The position numbers were made by a program, and so were the translations under genes. Below, piece after piece: positions 18,206 to 27,080 of a stretch of 47,168 bases of DNA. The notes below the pieces were generated by a model, which saw only the letters and a program-made list of their open reading frames with translations, ran no database searches and was not told where the DNA came from. This stretch comes from Pseudomonadota bacterium (GTDB taxonomy: Bacteria > Pseudomonadota > Gammaproteobacteria > Steroidobacterales > GCA-2729495), in assembly GCA_963205295.1 (NCBI GenBank), contig CAUJIY010000062.1, forward strand, positions 1 to 47,168, in the 5' to 3' direction. Position 1 is the stretch's first letter. Each line of letters starts with the position of its first letter.

Positions 18206-19564
18206 TCACTCGGTATCCGGGTCGCCCTCGGCGATGGTCGCGTCGCGGGCTGCCACGTCCCGGTCCCTGGCCGACTTGTCCTTGTCCGGCGCGCGCGCCA
18301 GCGCCACGGTACGGGCCGGCTGCGCCTCGGTGCCGAGGTGGAAGGCCGCGAAGCCCGGCATGACGATCTGGTTTACCGCCATGCCGATGACGCGCCCCGC
18401 GACCGGCGCGCGGATCAGGTTCTGTTCGTTGGTGATCGGATCGGTGACATTGCCGAGGATGTCACCCGGGCGCACCGTCTGTCCGAGGCGCACCGCCGAG
18501 GCCAGCACGCCGCCGTGATCGGCACGCACCCAGCGGGAACGGTAGTAGACCGGTTCCGGCTGTCCCAGCAGCGTCGCCTTGCGCGTCATGCCGAGCGCGG
18601 CCAGCAGGCGCCGGATTCCCGCCACCCCCTGCTCCACCTGCTTCGGCTGCAGTCGCAGCGGCTCGCCGGCTTCGAGGATCACCGCCGGGATGCCGGCGTC
18701 GGTCGCCGCGCGGCGCAGCGTCCCTGGCGAGGCCTCGCTGTTCAGCACCAGCATGCCGCCGAAGCCATGGGCGAGATTGGCCACCGGTTCGATCCCAAGG
18801 TCGGCCCGCACCTGCGGCAGATTGGTGCGGGCGAACGAGCCGGTGTGCAGGTCGACCAGCGCCGTGCAGCGGCGCAGGATGTTCTCGAACAGGGAATGCG
18901 CGATGCGTGCCGCCGAACTGCCCTGCGGGTTGCCGGGGAAGAAGCGGTTGAGGTCGCGCCGGTCCGGCAGGTAGCGGGCGCCGCGCCGGAAACCGTGGAT
19001 GTTGACGATCGGCACGCCGATCGCCGTGCCGGCGAGCGACTTCGGGTCGAGGTCCTGGAACACGCGGCGCACGATCTCGATGCCGTTCAGTTCGTCGCCA
19101 TGCACCGCTGCGGTGATGCACAGCACCGGTCCCGGCTTGCGCCCGTGTACCACCAGCACCGGTGTCTCGCTCGCCATGCCTTCGAAGATCTTGCTGGGCG
19201 ACCACATCAGCCGGGTGCTGGTGCCAGCCGGGATGTCGGTACCGAGGAGGGCGAATGCCGGGCCGCCCGCCGCGGCATCGGCAGCCGGCGCCTCCGGAGC
19301 CTGCGGCGATGCTGGAGGCGAGACCGGCATGGCGGCGCCGCCGAGCGCCGGTACCGGCACGTTCTCCGCGGTGTCAGGTGCAGCGACGGGTGCCTCGGGC
19401 GCTGCTGCGGCCGGCGGCGGCGCCGGTGCGGGACCGTCCTCGCCGGTGCAGGCCCCGAGCAGCAGGGCGAGGGCGAGCCAGGGCCCTGCTGCCAGGCGGT
19501 GCCACGCGCGACTGTGGGCTGCCGCAGGCGGTGGCGGTAGGGAAAACGACGCGTTCGCGGCCAT
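18206..19564 (-). CDS. Lipoprotein of the succinylglutamate desuccinylase/aspartoacylase (M14-like) family
   Basis: Zinc-dependent hydrolase-fold protein exported as a lipoprotein. From the ATG at 19564 (452 residues) the signal ends in LALALLLGAC, lipobox cysteine 39; an ATG at 19588 would add eight residues. A long Pro/Ala-rich linker (about 43-105) follows, then the catalytic domain: H155 and E158 in AVHGDELNG, the arginine motif RDLNRFFPG, and H240 in VDLHTGS, the expected zinc ligands. The C-terminal half contains a biotinyl/lipoyl-like beta domain (RAPVAGRVIGM), as in other members of this group. Substrate unknown; a periplasmic amide or peptide is likely. Confidence 0.85.
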   Translation of the reverse strand: MAANASFSLPPPPAAAHSRAWHRLAAGPWLALALLLGACTGEDGPAPAPPPAAAAPEAPVAAPDTAENVPVPALGGAAMPVSPPASPQAPEAPAADAAAGGPAFALLGTDIPAGTSTRLMWSPSKIFEGMASETPVLVVHGRKPGPVLCITAAVHGDELNGIEIVRRVFQDLDPKSLAGTAIGVPIVNIHGFRRGARYLPDRRDLNRFFPGNPQGSSAARIAHSLFENILRRCTALVDLHTGSFARTNLPQVRADLGIEPVANLAHGFGGMLVLNSEASPGTLRRAATDAGIPAVILEAGEPLRLQPKQVEQGVAGIRRLLAALGMTRKATLLGQPEPVYYRSRWVRADHGGVLASAVRLGQTVRPGDILGNVTDPITNEQNLIRAPVAGRVIGMAVNQIVMPGFAAFHLGTEAQPARTVALARAPDKDKSARDRDVAARDATIAEGDPDTE

Positions 19565-19874
19565 GGTGGATCGACAGCCCGTGGACATCGCGGCAGGTTA
19601 GCCGGTGGCGGGATCCGGTCGCGTGCCACAGTAGCAGTTTTGTCAAATTCGTTGAAGGCAGGCCGTGTTGCACGCCGTCGCTGCCGCCGGCGCTCGCGTC
19701 GGCGTGCCCGTGCACAGCGGCGGCCCGATTATGTGAATGGGTTCGCCCCTTGCGCCACCACGGTCCGCTACGCTTGCCGGTGCAGGACCAGCGCCGCCGG
19801 GCGACGTGCGACTGGCTTGCTTTCGAGGGTGTCATTGGCTTATGTATCGCCCCTCAACACGGCGCGGGTTGTCG

Positions 19875-21818
19875 ATGTCGTTGCTGTCCAGAGTGCTGCT
19901 GACCATCGGGGTCGGCGTCATGGCTATTGCCCCGGGGCTTGCCGCGGGCAGCGAGGCCCTGCCGCGTCCGGCCGAACTTGCACCCGAGATCGCGTTCTGG
20001 CGCCGCATCTTTGCCGAGTGCACCACCGAGCAGGGTCTGATCCACGACAACCGGCACCTCGGCGTGGTCTACGAGAAGCTCGATCTCTCGGGTGACGCCA
20101 ATCCAGCGCGCATCGCCCGGGTGGCGGAGACCACGCGCGGCCGCTACGAACGCATCCTGCGTACCCTCGGAACGGGCAAGCGCAGCGGGCTCAGCAGCGA
20201 GGAGGAGCGCGTGCTGGCGCTCTGGCCCGCGGACACCAGCAGCCGGGAACTGCGCGCGGCGGCCGAACGGGTCCGCTTCCAGCAGGGCCTTGCCGAGCGC
20301 TTCCACGCCGGCCTCGAGCGTTCCGGGCAGTGGCGCGAGCACATCATCGCCAGCCTGCGCCGTGCCGGCGTGCCCGAGGAACTGGTGGCTCTGCCACACG
20401 TGGAGTCCTCGTTCGATCCGAATGCGCGTTCCTTCGTCGGTGCGGCCGGCCTGTGGCAGTTCACCGGCGATACCGGGCGGCGTTTCATGCGCATCGACCA
20501 GGCGGTCGATGAGCGGCGCGATCCGTTCGCCTCGAGCGACGCTGCCGCCCAGCTGCTGCGCTACAATTACGGCGTGCTCGGCGCATGGCCGCTCGCCATC
20601 ACCGCCTACAATCACGGCACGGGCGGCATGCGCCGCGCGGCCGAGCGCCTCGGCACCACCGACATCACCGCCATTATCCGTCGCTACGACGGCCCGACCT
20701 TCGGCTTCGCCTCGCGCAACTTCTACGTCTCGTTCCTCGCCGCCCTCGAGATCGAGCAGGACCCGGAGCGGTTCTTCGGTCCCGTGCGCCGGCAGGAGCC
20801 GAGCAAGCAGCTCCTGGTCGAGCTGCCCGACTACATGCGGGTCGAGACCCTGGAGAAGGCCTTCGGTGTCTCGCGCTCGACCCTGCAGGCCTACAACCCG
20901 GCGTTGCTGCCGCCCGTCTGGGAGGGGGCGAAGTACGTGCCGCGCGGCTTCGTGCTGCGCCTGCCTGCCGGCGAGGTCATCGAGGCCCCGCCACAGCAGT
21001 TGCTGGCGCAGGTGCCGGCAACGGCCCGTTTTGCCGCGCAGGTTCCCGACAAGACGCACAAGGTGAAGCGTGGCGATACCCTTTCAGGAATCGCCCACCG
21101 CTATGGCACGACGGTGGCGAAGCTCGCCCAGGCCAATGGCATCAGGTCGGGCAGCCGCATCCGCGTCGGCCAGGTGCTGAAACTGCCGGGTCGACCCGGA
21201 GCACCGGCCCAGGTGACCGTGGCACGCGCCGCCGCGCCGGCGCCCGAGGTCGTGGCGCCCCCGGTGGTGAAGGAAACGGCCAACCTCCCTGCCGTGGTGA
21301 CTGCCGCAGCGGCGCGCGAATCGCAGGGCGATGCCGGCGGGCAGTCAGCCTCGCGCGCCGACCCGAGCAACTACCTTGTTGCCGACAACGATACCGTCGA
21401 GGTCCAGGCAGCCGAGACGCTCAGCCACTATGCCGACTGGCTCGAGGTCAATCCCGAGGAACTGCGCAAGGCAAACGGCTGGTCGCGCCAGCGTTCGCTG
21501 GTACTCGGTCAGCGGGTGCGCCTGGTGTTCGCGCGTGTGAACCGCGAGACCTTCCTGTCGCGCCGCGTCGCCTACCACCATGACCTGCAGGAAGCCTTCT
21601 TTACGCGTTACCGCATCGCCGATACCACCGAGCACCGGCTGCGCCGGGGCGAGTCGGTCTGGGTGCTCGCTTCTCAGAAGTACAAGGTGCCGGTCTGGCT
21701 GCTGCGCCAGTACAACCCGACACTCGACTTCGACCAGGTGCGCCCCGGTACCCGGGTGGTGTTTCCGCGCGTGGTGCGGGTGGCGGCAGTACCGGCAGCG
21801 ACGCCGGCGGCGGCCTGA
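19875..21818 (+). CDS. mltD: Membrane-bound lytic murein transglycosylase D with LysM repeats
   Basis: Cleaves peptidoglycan glycan strands to 1,6-anhydromuropeptides in the periplasm. ATG 19875 gives a signal sequence (MSLLSRVLLTIGVGVMAIAPGLAAG); the upstream open frame is not family-like. 647 residues. SLT catalytic domain: E177 in LPHVESSFDP, then GAAGLWQFT and AITAYNHGTGGM. A good LysM domain lies at about 395-438 (HKVKRGDTLSGIAHRYGTT), with two degenerate LysM-like units at about 500-547 and 590-640. No lipobox cysteine is present, unlike E. coli MltD. Immediately followed by another peptidoglycan enzyme candidate. Confidence 0.93.
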   Translation: MSLLSRVLLTIGVGVMAIAPGLAAGSEALPRPAELAPEIAFWRRIFAECTTEQGLIHDNRHLGVVYEKLDLSGDANPARIARVAETTRGRYERILRTLGTGKRSGLSSEEERVLALWPADTSSRELRAAAERVRFQQGLAERFHAGLERSGQWREHIIASLRRAGVPEELVALPHVESSFDPNARSFVGAAGLWQFTGDTGRRFMRIDQAVDERRDPFASSDAAAQLLRYNYGVLGAWPLAITAYNHGTGGMRRAAERLGTTDITAIIRRYDGPTFGFASRNFYVSFLAALEIEQDPERFFGPVRRQEPSKQLLVELPDYMRVETLEKAFGVSRSTLQAYNPALLPPVWEGAKYVPRGFVLRLPAGEVIEAPPQQLLAQVPATARFAAQVPDKTHKVKRGDTLSGIAHRYGTTVAKLAQANGIRSGSRIRVGQVLKLPGRPGAPAQVTVARAAAPAPEVVAPPVVKETANLPAVVTAAAARESQGDAGGQSASRADPSNYLVADNDTVEVQAAETLSHYADWLEVNPEELRKANGWSRQRSLVLGQRVRLVFARVNRETFLSRRVAYHHDLQEAFFTRYRIADTTEHRLRRGESVWVLASQKYKVPVWLLRQYNPTLDFDQVRPGTRVVFPRVVRVAAVPAATPAAA

Positions 21819-21822
21819 GGCC

Positions 21823-22347
21823 ATGCTCGCGCGGACGCAGCGCACGGCGCGCCTGGTGCTGGTGGCCTGGAGCCTGGCCCTGCTGCCGGCAGCCTGGGCC
21901 GATGCGGTGGCCACCGGCCTGCCGCGTGCCGACCGCATCGTGGTGCGCAAGGCCGAGCGCACGCTCGACCTCATGCGCGACGACACGGTGTTGCGCCGTT
22001 TCCGCGTAGCGCTCGGCCTCGAGCCGCAAGGCCACAAGACGCGGGAAGGCGACTTCCGCACGCCCGAGGGCCGCTACGCCCTGGTCGAGCGCAATACCGA
22101 CAGCGACTTCTTCCTCTCGATCCGCATTTCCTACCCGAACGACGCGGATCGCGCGCGCGCGCGGCGCAATGGTCATGCGCCCGGCAGCGCCATCATGATC
22201 CACGGCCAGCCGAACAGCCCGACGCACTCGCAGGAGTACTACCGGCGTGCCGACTGGACCAACGGCTGCATCGCGGTGTCCAACGCCGACATGGTCGACA
22301 TCTGGCTCATGACCACGCGCGGTACACCGATCGAGATCCTGCCATGA
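21823..22347 (+). CDS. L,D-transpeptidase (YkuD fold, YafK-like), exported
   Basis: 174 residues from ATG 21823, four bases after the mltD stop, with a signal sequence ending near AAWADA (27). The catalytic YkuD fold keeps H127 (IMIHGQP) and C149 in WTNGCIAV; the TNGC form in place of SHGC is typical of the YafK subgroup. In E. coli the YafK-type enzyme (DpaA) removes the Braun lipoprotein link rather than making cross-links, so hydrolase activity is possible. Tight spacing suggests cotranscription with mltD and ppnN. Confidence 0.9.
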   Translation: MLARTQRTARLVLVAWSLALLPAAWADAVATGLPRADRIVVRKAERTLDLMRDDTVLRRFRVALGLEPQGHKTREGDFRTPEGRYALVERNTDSDFFLSIRISYPNDADRARARRNGHAPGSAIMIHGQPNSPTHSQEYYRRADWTNGCIAVSNADMVDIWLMTTRGTPIEILP

Positions 22348-23732
22348 GCGCCGGACCGGCTGCGGGTCGCAGCGGCGAGACCCTGGTGCAGGTGATGCCC
22401 GAGGGCAGTCTCGAACTGCTCTCCCAGCACGAGGTCAACCGGCTGCGCAGCACCGGCGAGGGTGGGCAGCACGAGGTGCTGCGCCGCTGTGCGCTCGCCG
22501 TCCTCAACGTCGGTGGCCGGACCGACGATACGCGCGAGGTGCTGGAGAAGTACCGCGACTTCGAGGTGTTCATCGTCCAGCAGGACCGTGGCGTGAAGCT
22601 CGCCCTGCGCAATGCGCCGCCGGAGGCCTTCGTCGACGGGCGCATGGTCCGCGGCATTCGCGAACTGCTGTTCGCCGTGTTGCGTGACGTGGTCTACATC
22701 AATACCGAGGTCACCGGCGGCTCGCGGTTCGACCTCGGTACCAGCGACGGCATCACCAACGCGGTGTTCCACGTCCTGCGCAACGCCGGCACCCTGCGGG
22801 CCGGGGAACCCGATCTCGTGGTGTGCTGGGGCGGGCATGCCATCAGCCGCGAGGAGTACGATTACTCGAAGCAGGTCGGCTACGAGATCGGGCTGCGCGA
22901 GATGAACGTGTGCACGGGCTGCGGCGCCGGCGCCATGAAAGGCCCGATGAAGGGCGCGGCGGTCGGTCACGCCAAGCAGCGCACGGCCGACGGGCGCTAC
23001 ATCGGCATCACCGAGCCCGGCATCATCGCCGCCGAGTCGCCGAATCCGATCGTCAACCAGCTGGTCATCATGCCGGACATGGAGAAGCGGCTGGAGGCAT
23101 TCGTGCGCGTCGCCCACGCCATCGTGATCTTCCCGGGCGGAGTCGGCACGGCCGAGGAATTCCTGTTCCTGCTGGGCGTGCTGCTCGACCCGCGCAACCG
23201 CGACGTGCCACTGCCGGTGGTGCTGACCGGCCCGCCGGCGAGCGCCGCCTACTTCGCACAGATCGATGAGTTCATCGGTGCCACCCTCGGCCGCGAAGCC
23301 CAGCAGCGCTACCAGCTGAGCATCGGCGACCCGGCGGCCGTAGCTACCATCCTGCGCCAGGGCATGCGCCGCGTGCGCGATTTCCGCCACGCCCAGAACG
23401 ACGCCTATTACTTCAACTGGCGCCTGCACCTCGACATGGACTTCCAGCAACCCTTCCATGCCACGCACGAGAGCATGGCGGCGCTGGCCCTGTACCGCGA
23501 CCAGCCGCCGGCCCGCCTCGCCGCCGGCCTGCGCAAGGCCTTCTCCGGCCTCGTCACCGGCAACGTCAAGGACGACGGCATCCGCGCCATCGAGAGCCGC
23601 GGACCGTTCGAACTGTCCGGCGACCGCGAGGTCATGACGCGCCTCGATCGCCTGCTCGCCGCCTTCGTCGAGCAGGGCCGCATGAAGCTGCCAGGGCGCG
23701 CCTACCAGCCCTGCTATCGGCTCGTCGTCTGA
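22344..23732 (+). CDS. ppnN: Nucleotide 5'-monophosphate nucleosidase (LOG family)
   Basis: Splits purine and pyrimidine nucleoside monophosphates into base and ribose 5-phosphate; the E. coli enzyme is stimulated by (p)ppGpp. 462 residues versus 454 in E. coli. The start overlaps the preceding stop (ATGA). Core LOG motif PGGVGTAEEF at about 265-274, preceded by the conserved CTGCGAGAMKGPMKGA and VVCWGGHAIS. N- and C-terminal extensions outside the Rossmann core are present, as in PpnN rather than short LOG proteins. Confidence 0.95.
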   Translation: MSAGPAAGRSGETLVQVMPEGSLELLSQHEVNRLRSTGEGGQHEVLRRCALAVLNVGGRTDDTREVLEKYRDFEVFIVQQDRGVKLALRNAPPEAFVDGRMVRGIRELLFAVLRDVVYINTEVTGGSRFDLGTSDGITNAVFHVLRNAGTLRAGEPDLVVCWGGHAISREEYDYSKQVGYEIGLREMNVCTGCGAGAMKGPMKGAAVGHAKQRTADGRYIGITEPGIIAAESPNPIVNQLVIMPDMEKRLEAFVRVAHAIVIFPGGVGTAEEFLFLLGVLLDPRNRDVPLPVVLTGPPASAAYFAQIDEFIGATLGREAQQRYQLSIGDPAAVATILRQGMRRVRDFRHAQNDAYYFNWRLHLDMDFQQPFHATHESMAALALYRDQPPARLAAGLRKAFSGLVTGNVKDDGIRAIESRGPFELSGDREVMTRLDRLLAAFVEQGRMKLPGRAYQPCYRLVV

Positions 23733-23891
23733 GCCGCCACGGCGCGCCGCCGTCCGGCTGCGCTCGGCATCCCGAGGCGCAACGCGTCGCATAACGCAGT
23801 TGTTAAATCCGGGTGCCTGTGACCTGGTTCCTCGTGGCGCCGGCACCGGCTTCATAAAGTGTCCCCACCGTGGAGGTCCGGGGACGTCACC

Positions 23892-24176
23892 ATGAGCCAA
23901 TACAAGAACAATACGCTGGCCCCAGCCGCTGATCACCCGCTCGCCAACGGCGCCGACCGGGCGGAATACCAGTCCACGCTGCGCAATGGACGCATGCGCA
24001 ACCTGATTGCACCCGAGGGCCACGACGTGGGCGAGTGGGATTCCTACCGCCGCTGGCTGAACCGCGTGCAGTCACCCGACAAGCGCCGCACCGCGATGGA
24101 CCCGGCGCTGTACACCTGGAAGGGCTATCGCAACTGGTCCGAGAAGGTTCGCCGGGACTGGAAACAGGACGATTGA
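23892..24176 (+). CDS. Small hydrophilic protein, unknown
   Basis: 94 residues from the ATG at 23892 (MSQYKNNTLAP...). Charged, rich in Arg, Asp, Asn and Trp, with no signal peptide or membrane span; the C-terminus ends WSEKVRRDWKQDD. I recognise no family. It is separated from ppnN by 159 bp and followed by another small frame. Codon use and composition look like the neighbours, which supports it being real. Confidence 0.6.
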   Translation: MSQYKNNTLAPAADHPLANGADRAEYQSTLRNGRMRNLIAPEGHDVGEWDSYRRWLNRVQSPDKRRTAMDPALYTWKGYRNWSEKVRRDWKQDD

Positions 24177-24268
24177 AGACGACCGGTCCGGGCCGCACCG
24201 GCGCCTTGCCGTCGCGGGCCGCGGTGCGATCCATAACAACAACAAACATTCGCCACCAGCCGAAACAC

Positions 24269-24460
24269 ATGTCTGACAGGGACGATCAGGACGACCTCAT
24301 CAGGAACCCGGACACGCGCTCGCGCCGGGCCTGGATCAACCGCGCGCTCCAGGGCGTGCGGCGCCGGCTCGAAGCCGGCGAGGAAATGCCGCAGGCCGCC
24401 GAGGCCGAGCGACCGCCACAGCCGCACCTCTACGTGGTGCGCTCGAGCGGCAAGAACTGA
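24269..24460 (+). CDS. Very small hydrophilic protein, unknown
   Basis: 63 residues (MSDRDDQDDLIRNPDTRSRR...). Acidic N-terminus, arginine-rich middle (RRAWINRALQGVRRRLEAG), proline-rich end. No recognised domain. No strong ribosome-binding site before the ATG at 24269. It may be real because the frame lies in a gap with no better candidate, but support is weak. Confidence 0.45.
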   Translation: MSDRDDQDDLIRNPDTRSRRAWINRALQGVRRRLEAGEEMPQAAEAERPPQPHLYVVRSSGKN

Positions 24461-24467
24461 CGCCGGC

Positions 24468-24635
24468 ATGCGCGGCGGCGGCATGCAGCCCGAACGGGCC
24501 CTGCGCTGGCTCGACACCCTCGACGGGCTGGCCTGCGCCGCGCGCCTGGCCTGCGCCGGGTACTGGGGCCAGCGCCTGCGGGCGCTCGGCCTGCTCACGG
24601 CCCTGGTGCTGCTCGCCTTCACCCGCCTCGGCTGA
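24468..24635 (+). CDS. Possible 55-residue membrane peptide
   Basis: ATG at 24468, seven bases after the preceding small gene's stop, to TGA at 24635; a second ATG lies at 24483. The C-terminal half ([16 protein letters not shown]) could span the membrane. Only frame openness, a plausible hydrophobic helix and position support it. Confidence 0.3.
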   Translation: MRGGGMQPERALRWLDTLDGLACAARLACAGYWGQRLRALGLLTALVLLAFTRLG

Positions 24636-24673
24636 CCTCCCTCCGGGGGAGCACGGCGCCGGCCCTGCCGGGC

Positions 24674-24702
24674 CTTGAAATCCGTCGACCGGATCCCTAT
24701 TT
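24674..24702 (+). promoter_or_regulatory. Heat-shock (sigma-32) promoter of htpG
   Basis: CTTGAA (24674-24679), a 15-bp spacer and CCCTATTT (24695-24702) closely match the sigma-32 consensus CTTGAA-N13-15-CCCCATTT. It lies about 70 bp before the htpG start codon, and htpG is a classic heat-shock regulon gene. Confidence 0.75.
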
Positions 24703-24775
24703 TTCTCCGTCCCTGACGGCGGCTGCGTGCTGCGCTGCCAGCCGCAGGGCGTATTGGCACCTGAACGGACACCAC

Positions 24776-26635
24776 ATGACCCAGCGGGAAACCCACGGCT
24801 TCCAGGCCGAGGTGAAGCAGCTGCTCCACCTCATGATCCACTCCCTCTACAGCAACCGCGAGATCTTCCTGCGCGAGCTGGTCTCCAATGCCTCGGATGC
24901 GGCCGACAAGCTGCGTTTCGAGGCGATCGCCCACCCGGAGTACCTGCAGGAAGGCGCTGATCTCGCCATCCGCATCGCGGCCGACCCGGCCGCCGGCACC
25001 CTGACCATCAGCGACAACGGCATCGGCATGTCGCGCGACGAGGTGGTGCAGCAGCTCGGCACCATCGCCCGCTCGGGCACGGCGGAGTTCCTGCGCCGCT
25101 TGAGCGGCAACGAGCGCGAGGACATGAACCTCATCGGCCAGTTCGGCGTGGGCTTCTACTCGGCCTTCACCGTCGCCGAACGGGTCGAGGTGCTCACCCG
25201 GCGTGCCGGGCTCCCCGCGAGCGAGGGCGTGCGCTGGGAATCGGCGGGCGACGGTGAATTCAGCGTCGAGACCGTCGATGAGCCCGCGCGCGGCACGCGC
25301 GTAACGCTGCACCTGCGCGAGGATGCCCGCGAGTTCGCCGAGGACCTGCGCCTGCGCACGCTGATCCGCAAGTACTCCGACCACATCGCCTTCCCGGTGC
25401 TGATGCGCAAGGCGGCGGACGGCGCGGATGGCGGTGAGGAGCCGGTCAACGCCGCGCGGGCGCTGTGGACGCGCCCGAAGGCGGAAATCAGCGATGCCGA
25501 GTACCAGGAGTTCTACCGGCACATCACGCACGACTTCGCCGAGCCGCTTGCCTGGAGCCACAACCGGGTGGAGGGCAAGCGCGTGTACACGAGCCTGCTC
25601 TACCTGCCGGGCCGCGCGCCCTACGACCTGTGGAACCGCGAGAAGCCGCGTGGGTTGAAGCTCTACGTCCGCCGGGTGTTCATCCTCGACGATGCGGCCC
25701 AGTTCCTGCCGCTGTACCTGCGCTTCATGCGCGGTGTCGTCGATGCCGATGGTCTCTCGCTCAACGTCTCCCGGGAGCTGCTGCAGCAGGACCCGGAGGT
25801 CGACGCCATCCGCGGCGGCCTGACGAAGCGCGCGCTCGACATGCTCGAGCGGCTCGCGGCCGACGAGCCGGCGAAGTACCGCAGCTTCTGGCAGGAGTTC
25901 GGCCGCGTGCTCAAGGAAGGTCCGGCCGAGGACCACGGCAATCGCGAACGGATCGCAAAGCTGCTGCGTTTCACCACGACGCGCAGCGCCAGCGAGGATC
26001 CTGACCGCAGCCTCGCCGACGTCGTCGCCGGCAAGGGCGAGGGCCAGAAATTCCTGTGGTTCATCACCGCCGACAGCCTCGCCGCCGCGCGCAGCAGCCC
26101 GCAGCTCGAGATCTTCCGCAAGCAGGGCGTGGAGGTGCTGCTCCTCGCCGATCCGATCGACGAGTGGCTCACCGGCCACCTCGGCGAGTTCGAGGGCCTC
26201 GAGTTCCGCGACGTGCGCCGCGGCGAGCTCGACCTCGCCGATGTCGGCGCCACGTCGGACGCCGGTGCCGCCGGCGAGCACGCGGCCCTGGTCGGGCGGC
26301 TGAAGCAGGTGCTCGGCGACGAGGTGCAGGACGTGCGCATCACCGAGCGGCTGACCGACTCGCCCGCCTGCCTCGCACTCGGTGATTTCGACATGGCGCC
26401 GCAGATGCGCCGCATCCTTGCCGCCTCCGGCCAGTCGGTTCCGGACGCCAGGCCGGTCCTCGAGATCAACCCGGCCCACGCGCTGGTGCAGCGCCTTGCC
26501 GGTGAAGCCGGGGAGAGTGCCTTCGACGACGTCGCCCGTGTCCTGCTCGACCAGGCCACGCTCGCCGAGGGCCGCCCGCTGCGCGACCCCGGCGCCTTCG
26601 TTCAGCGCCTCAACCGCCTGCTCACCGCGGGATGA
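24776..26635 (+). CDS. htpG: Molecular chaperone HtpG (Hsp90)
   Basis: Cytoplasmic ATP-dependent dimeric chaperone. 619 residues, close to the E. coli 624. N-terminal GHKL ATPase: [20 protein letters not shown] (Glu and Asn of the ATP site), [17 protein letters not shown]; middle domain with the catalytic Arg region ([12 protein letters not shown]); C-terminal dimerisation domain ending near LNRLLTAG. Monocistronic behind a sigma-32-type promoter. Confidence 0.98.
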   Translation: MTQRETHGFQAEVKQLLHLMIHSLYSNREIFLRELVSNASDAADKLRFEAIAHPEYLQEGADLAIRIAADPAAGTLTISDNGIGMSRDEVVQQLGTIARSGTAEFLRRLSGNEREDMNLIGQFGVGFYSAFTVAERVEVLTRRAGLPASEGVRWESAGDGEFSVETVDEPARGTRVTLHLREDAREFAEDLRLRTLIRKYSDHIAFPVLMRKAADGADGGEEPVNAARALWTRPKAEISDAEYQEFYRHITHDFAEPLAWSHNRVEGKRVYTSLLYLPGRAPYDLWNREKPRGLKLYVRRVFILDDAAQFLPLYLRFMRGVVDADGLSLNVSRELLQQDPEVDAIRGGLTKRALDMLERLAADEPAKYRSFWQEFGRVLKEGPAEDHGNRERIAKLLRFTTTRSASEDPDRSLADVVAGKGEGQKFLWFITADSLAAARSSPQLEIFRKQGVEVLLLADPIDEWLTGHLGEFEGLEFRDVRRGELDLADVGATSDAGAAGEHAALVGRLKQVLGDEVQDVRITERLTDSPACLALGDFDMAPQMRRILAASGQSVPDARPVLEINPAHALVQRLAGEAGESAFDDVARVLLDQATLAEGRPLRDPGAFVQRLNRLLTAG

Positions 26636-26794
26636 GGTGCGTCGTCGACAGCGTGCGCGTCACGGGCGCCCCGTACCGGTCCTTGAATCAGCGCCCGTTG
26701 ATCAGCCGTTGGGTCCGGTCCGCCGTGCGTCGGTTACACTCACCGCTCGGCGCCGGTCGGGCGCATGCGGCCGCAGCCGCGGAGACGACGTTCG

Positions 26795-27061
26795 ATGAGT
26801 AGCGGGACGAAGGACGTGCAGGACCTCTCCGCGCCTGCCGGAGGGTCACGGCGCTGGAAACAGTTCCTGATGATCTGGGTCGTCATCTATCCGCTCGTGC
26901 TCTTTGTCCCGATGATCGTGAACCCGGGATTGCGCCACCTCGGCCTGCCGACGAACCGCTACCTGGATACCCTGGCGGTCGTGACCGCCATCGTGTTCCT
27001 GATGGTGTACCTGATCCTGCCGCTGGTCCACCGGCGCCTCGGTCACTGGCTTGCCCGATAG
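26795..27061 (+). CDS. Small two-span membrane protein, unknown
   Basis: 88 residues from the ATG at 26795, with GGAG 10 nt upstream. A hydrophilic N-terminus is followed by spans at about 25-44 (FLMIWVVIYPLVLFVPMIV) and 57-78, and a basic C-terminal tail (HRRLGHWLAR). The sequence recalls the membrane tail found in some antibiotic-biosynthesis-monooxygenase-like proteins, but here it stands alone. It lies 19 bp before a dehydrogenase gene and is probably cotranscribed with it. Confidence 0.75.
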   Translation: MSSGTKDVQDLSAPAGGSRRWKQFLMIWVVIYPLVLFVPMIVNPGLRHLGLPTNRYLDTLAVVTAIVFLMVYLILPLVHRRLGHWLAR

Positions 27062-27080
27062 ACCGGGCGAGGGAGATGAG

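Noticed and set aside
19737..19874. 46-residue N-terminal extension of MltD
   Set aside because: The signal peptide begins at the ATG at 19875; the upstream part is not secretion-like and has no family similarity.
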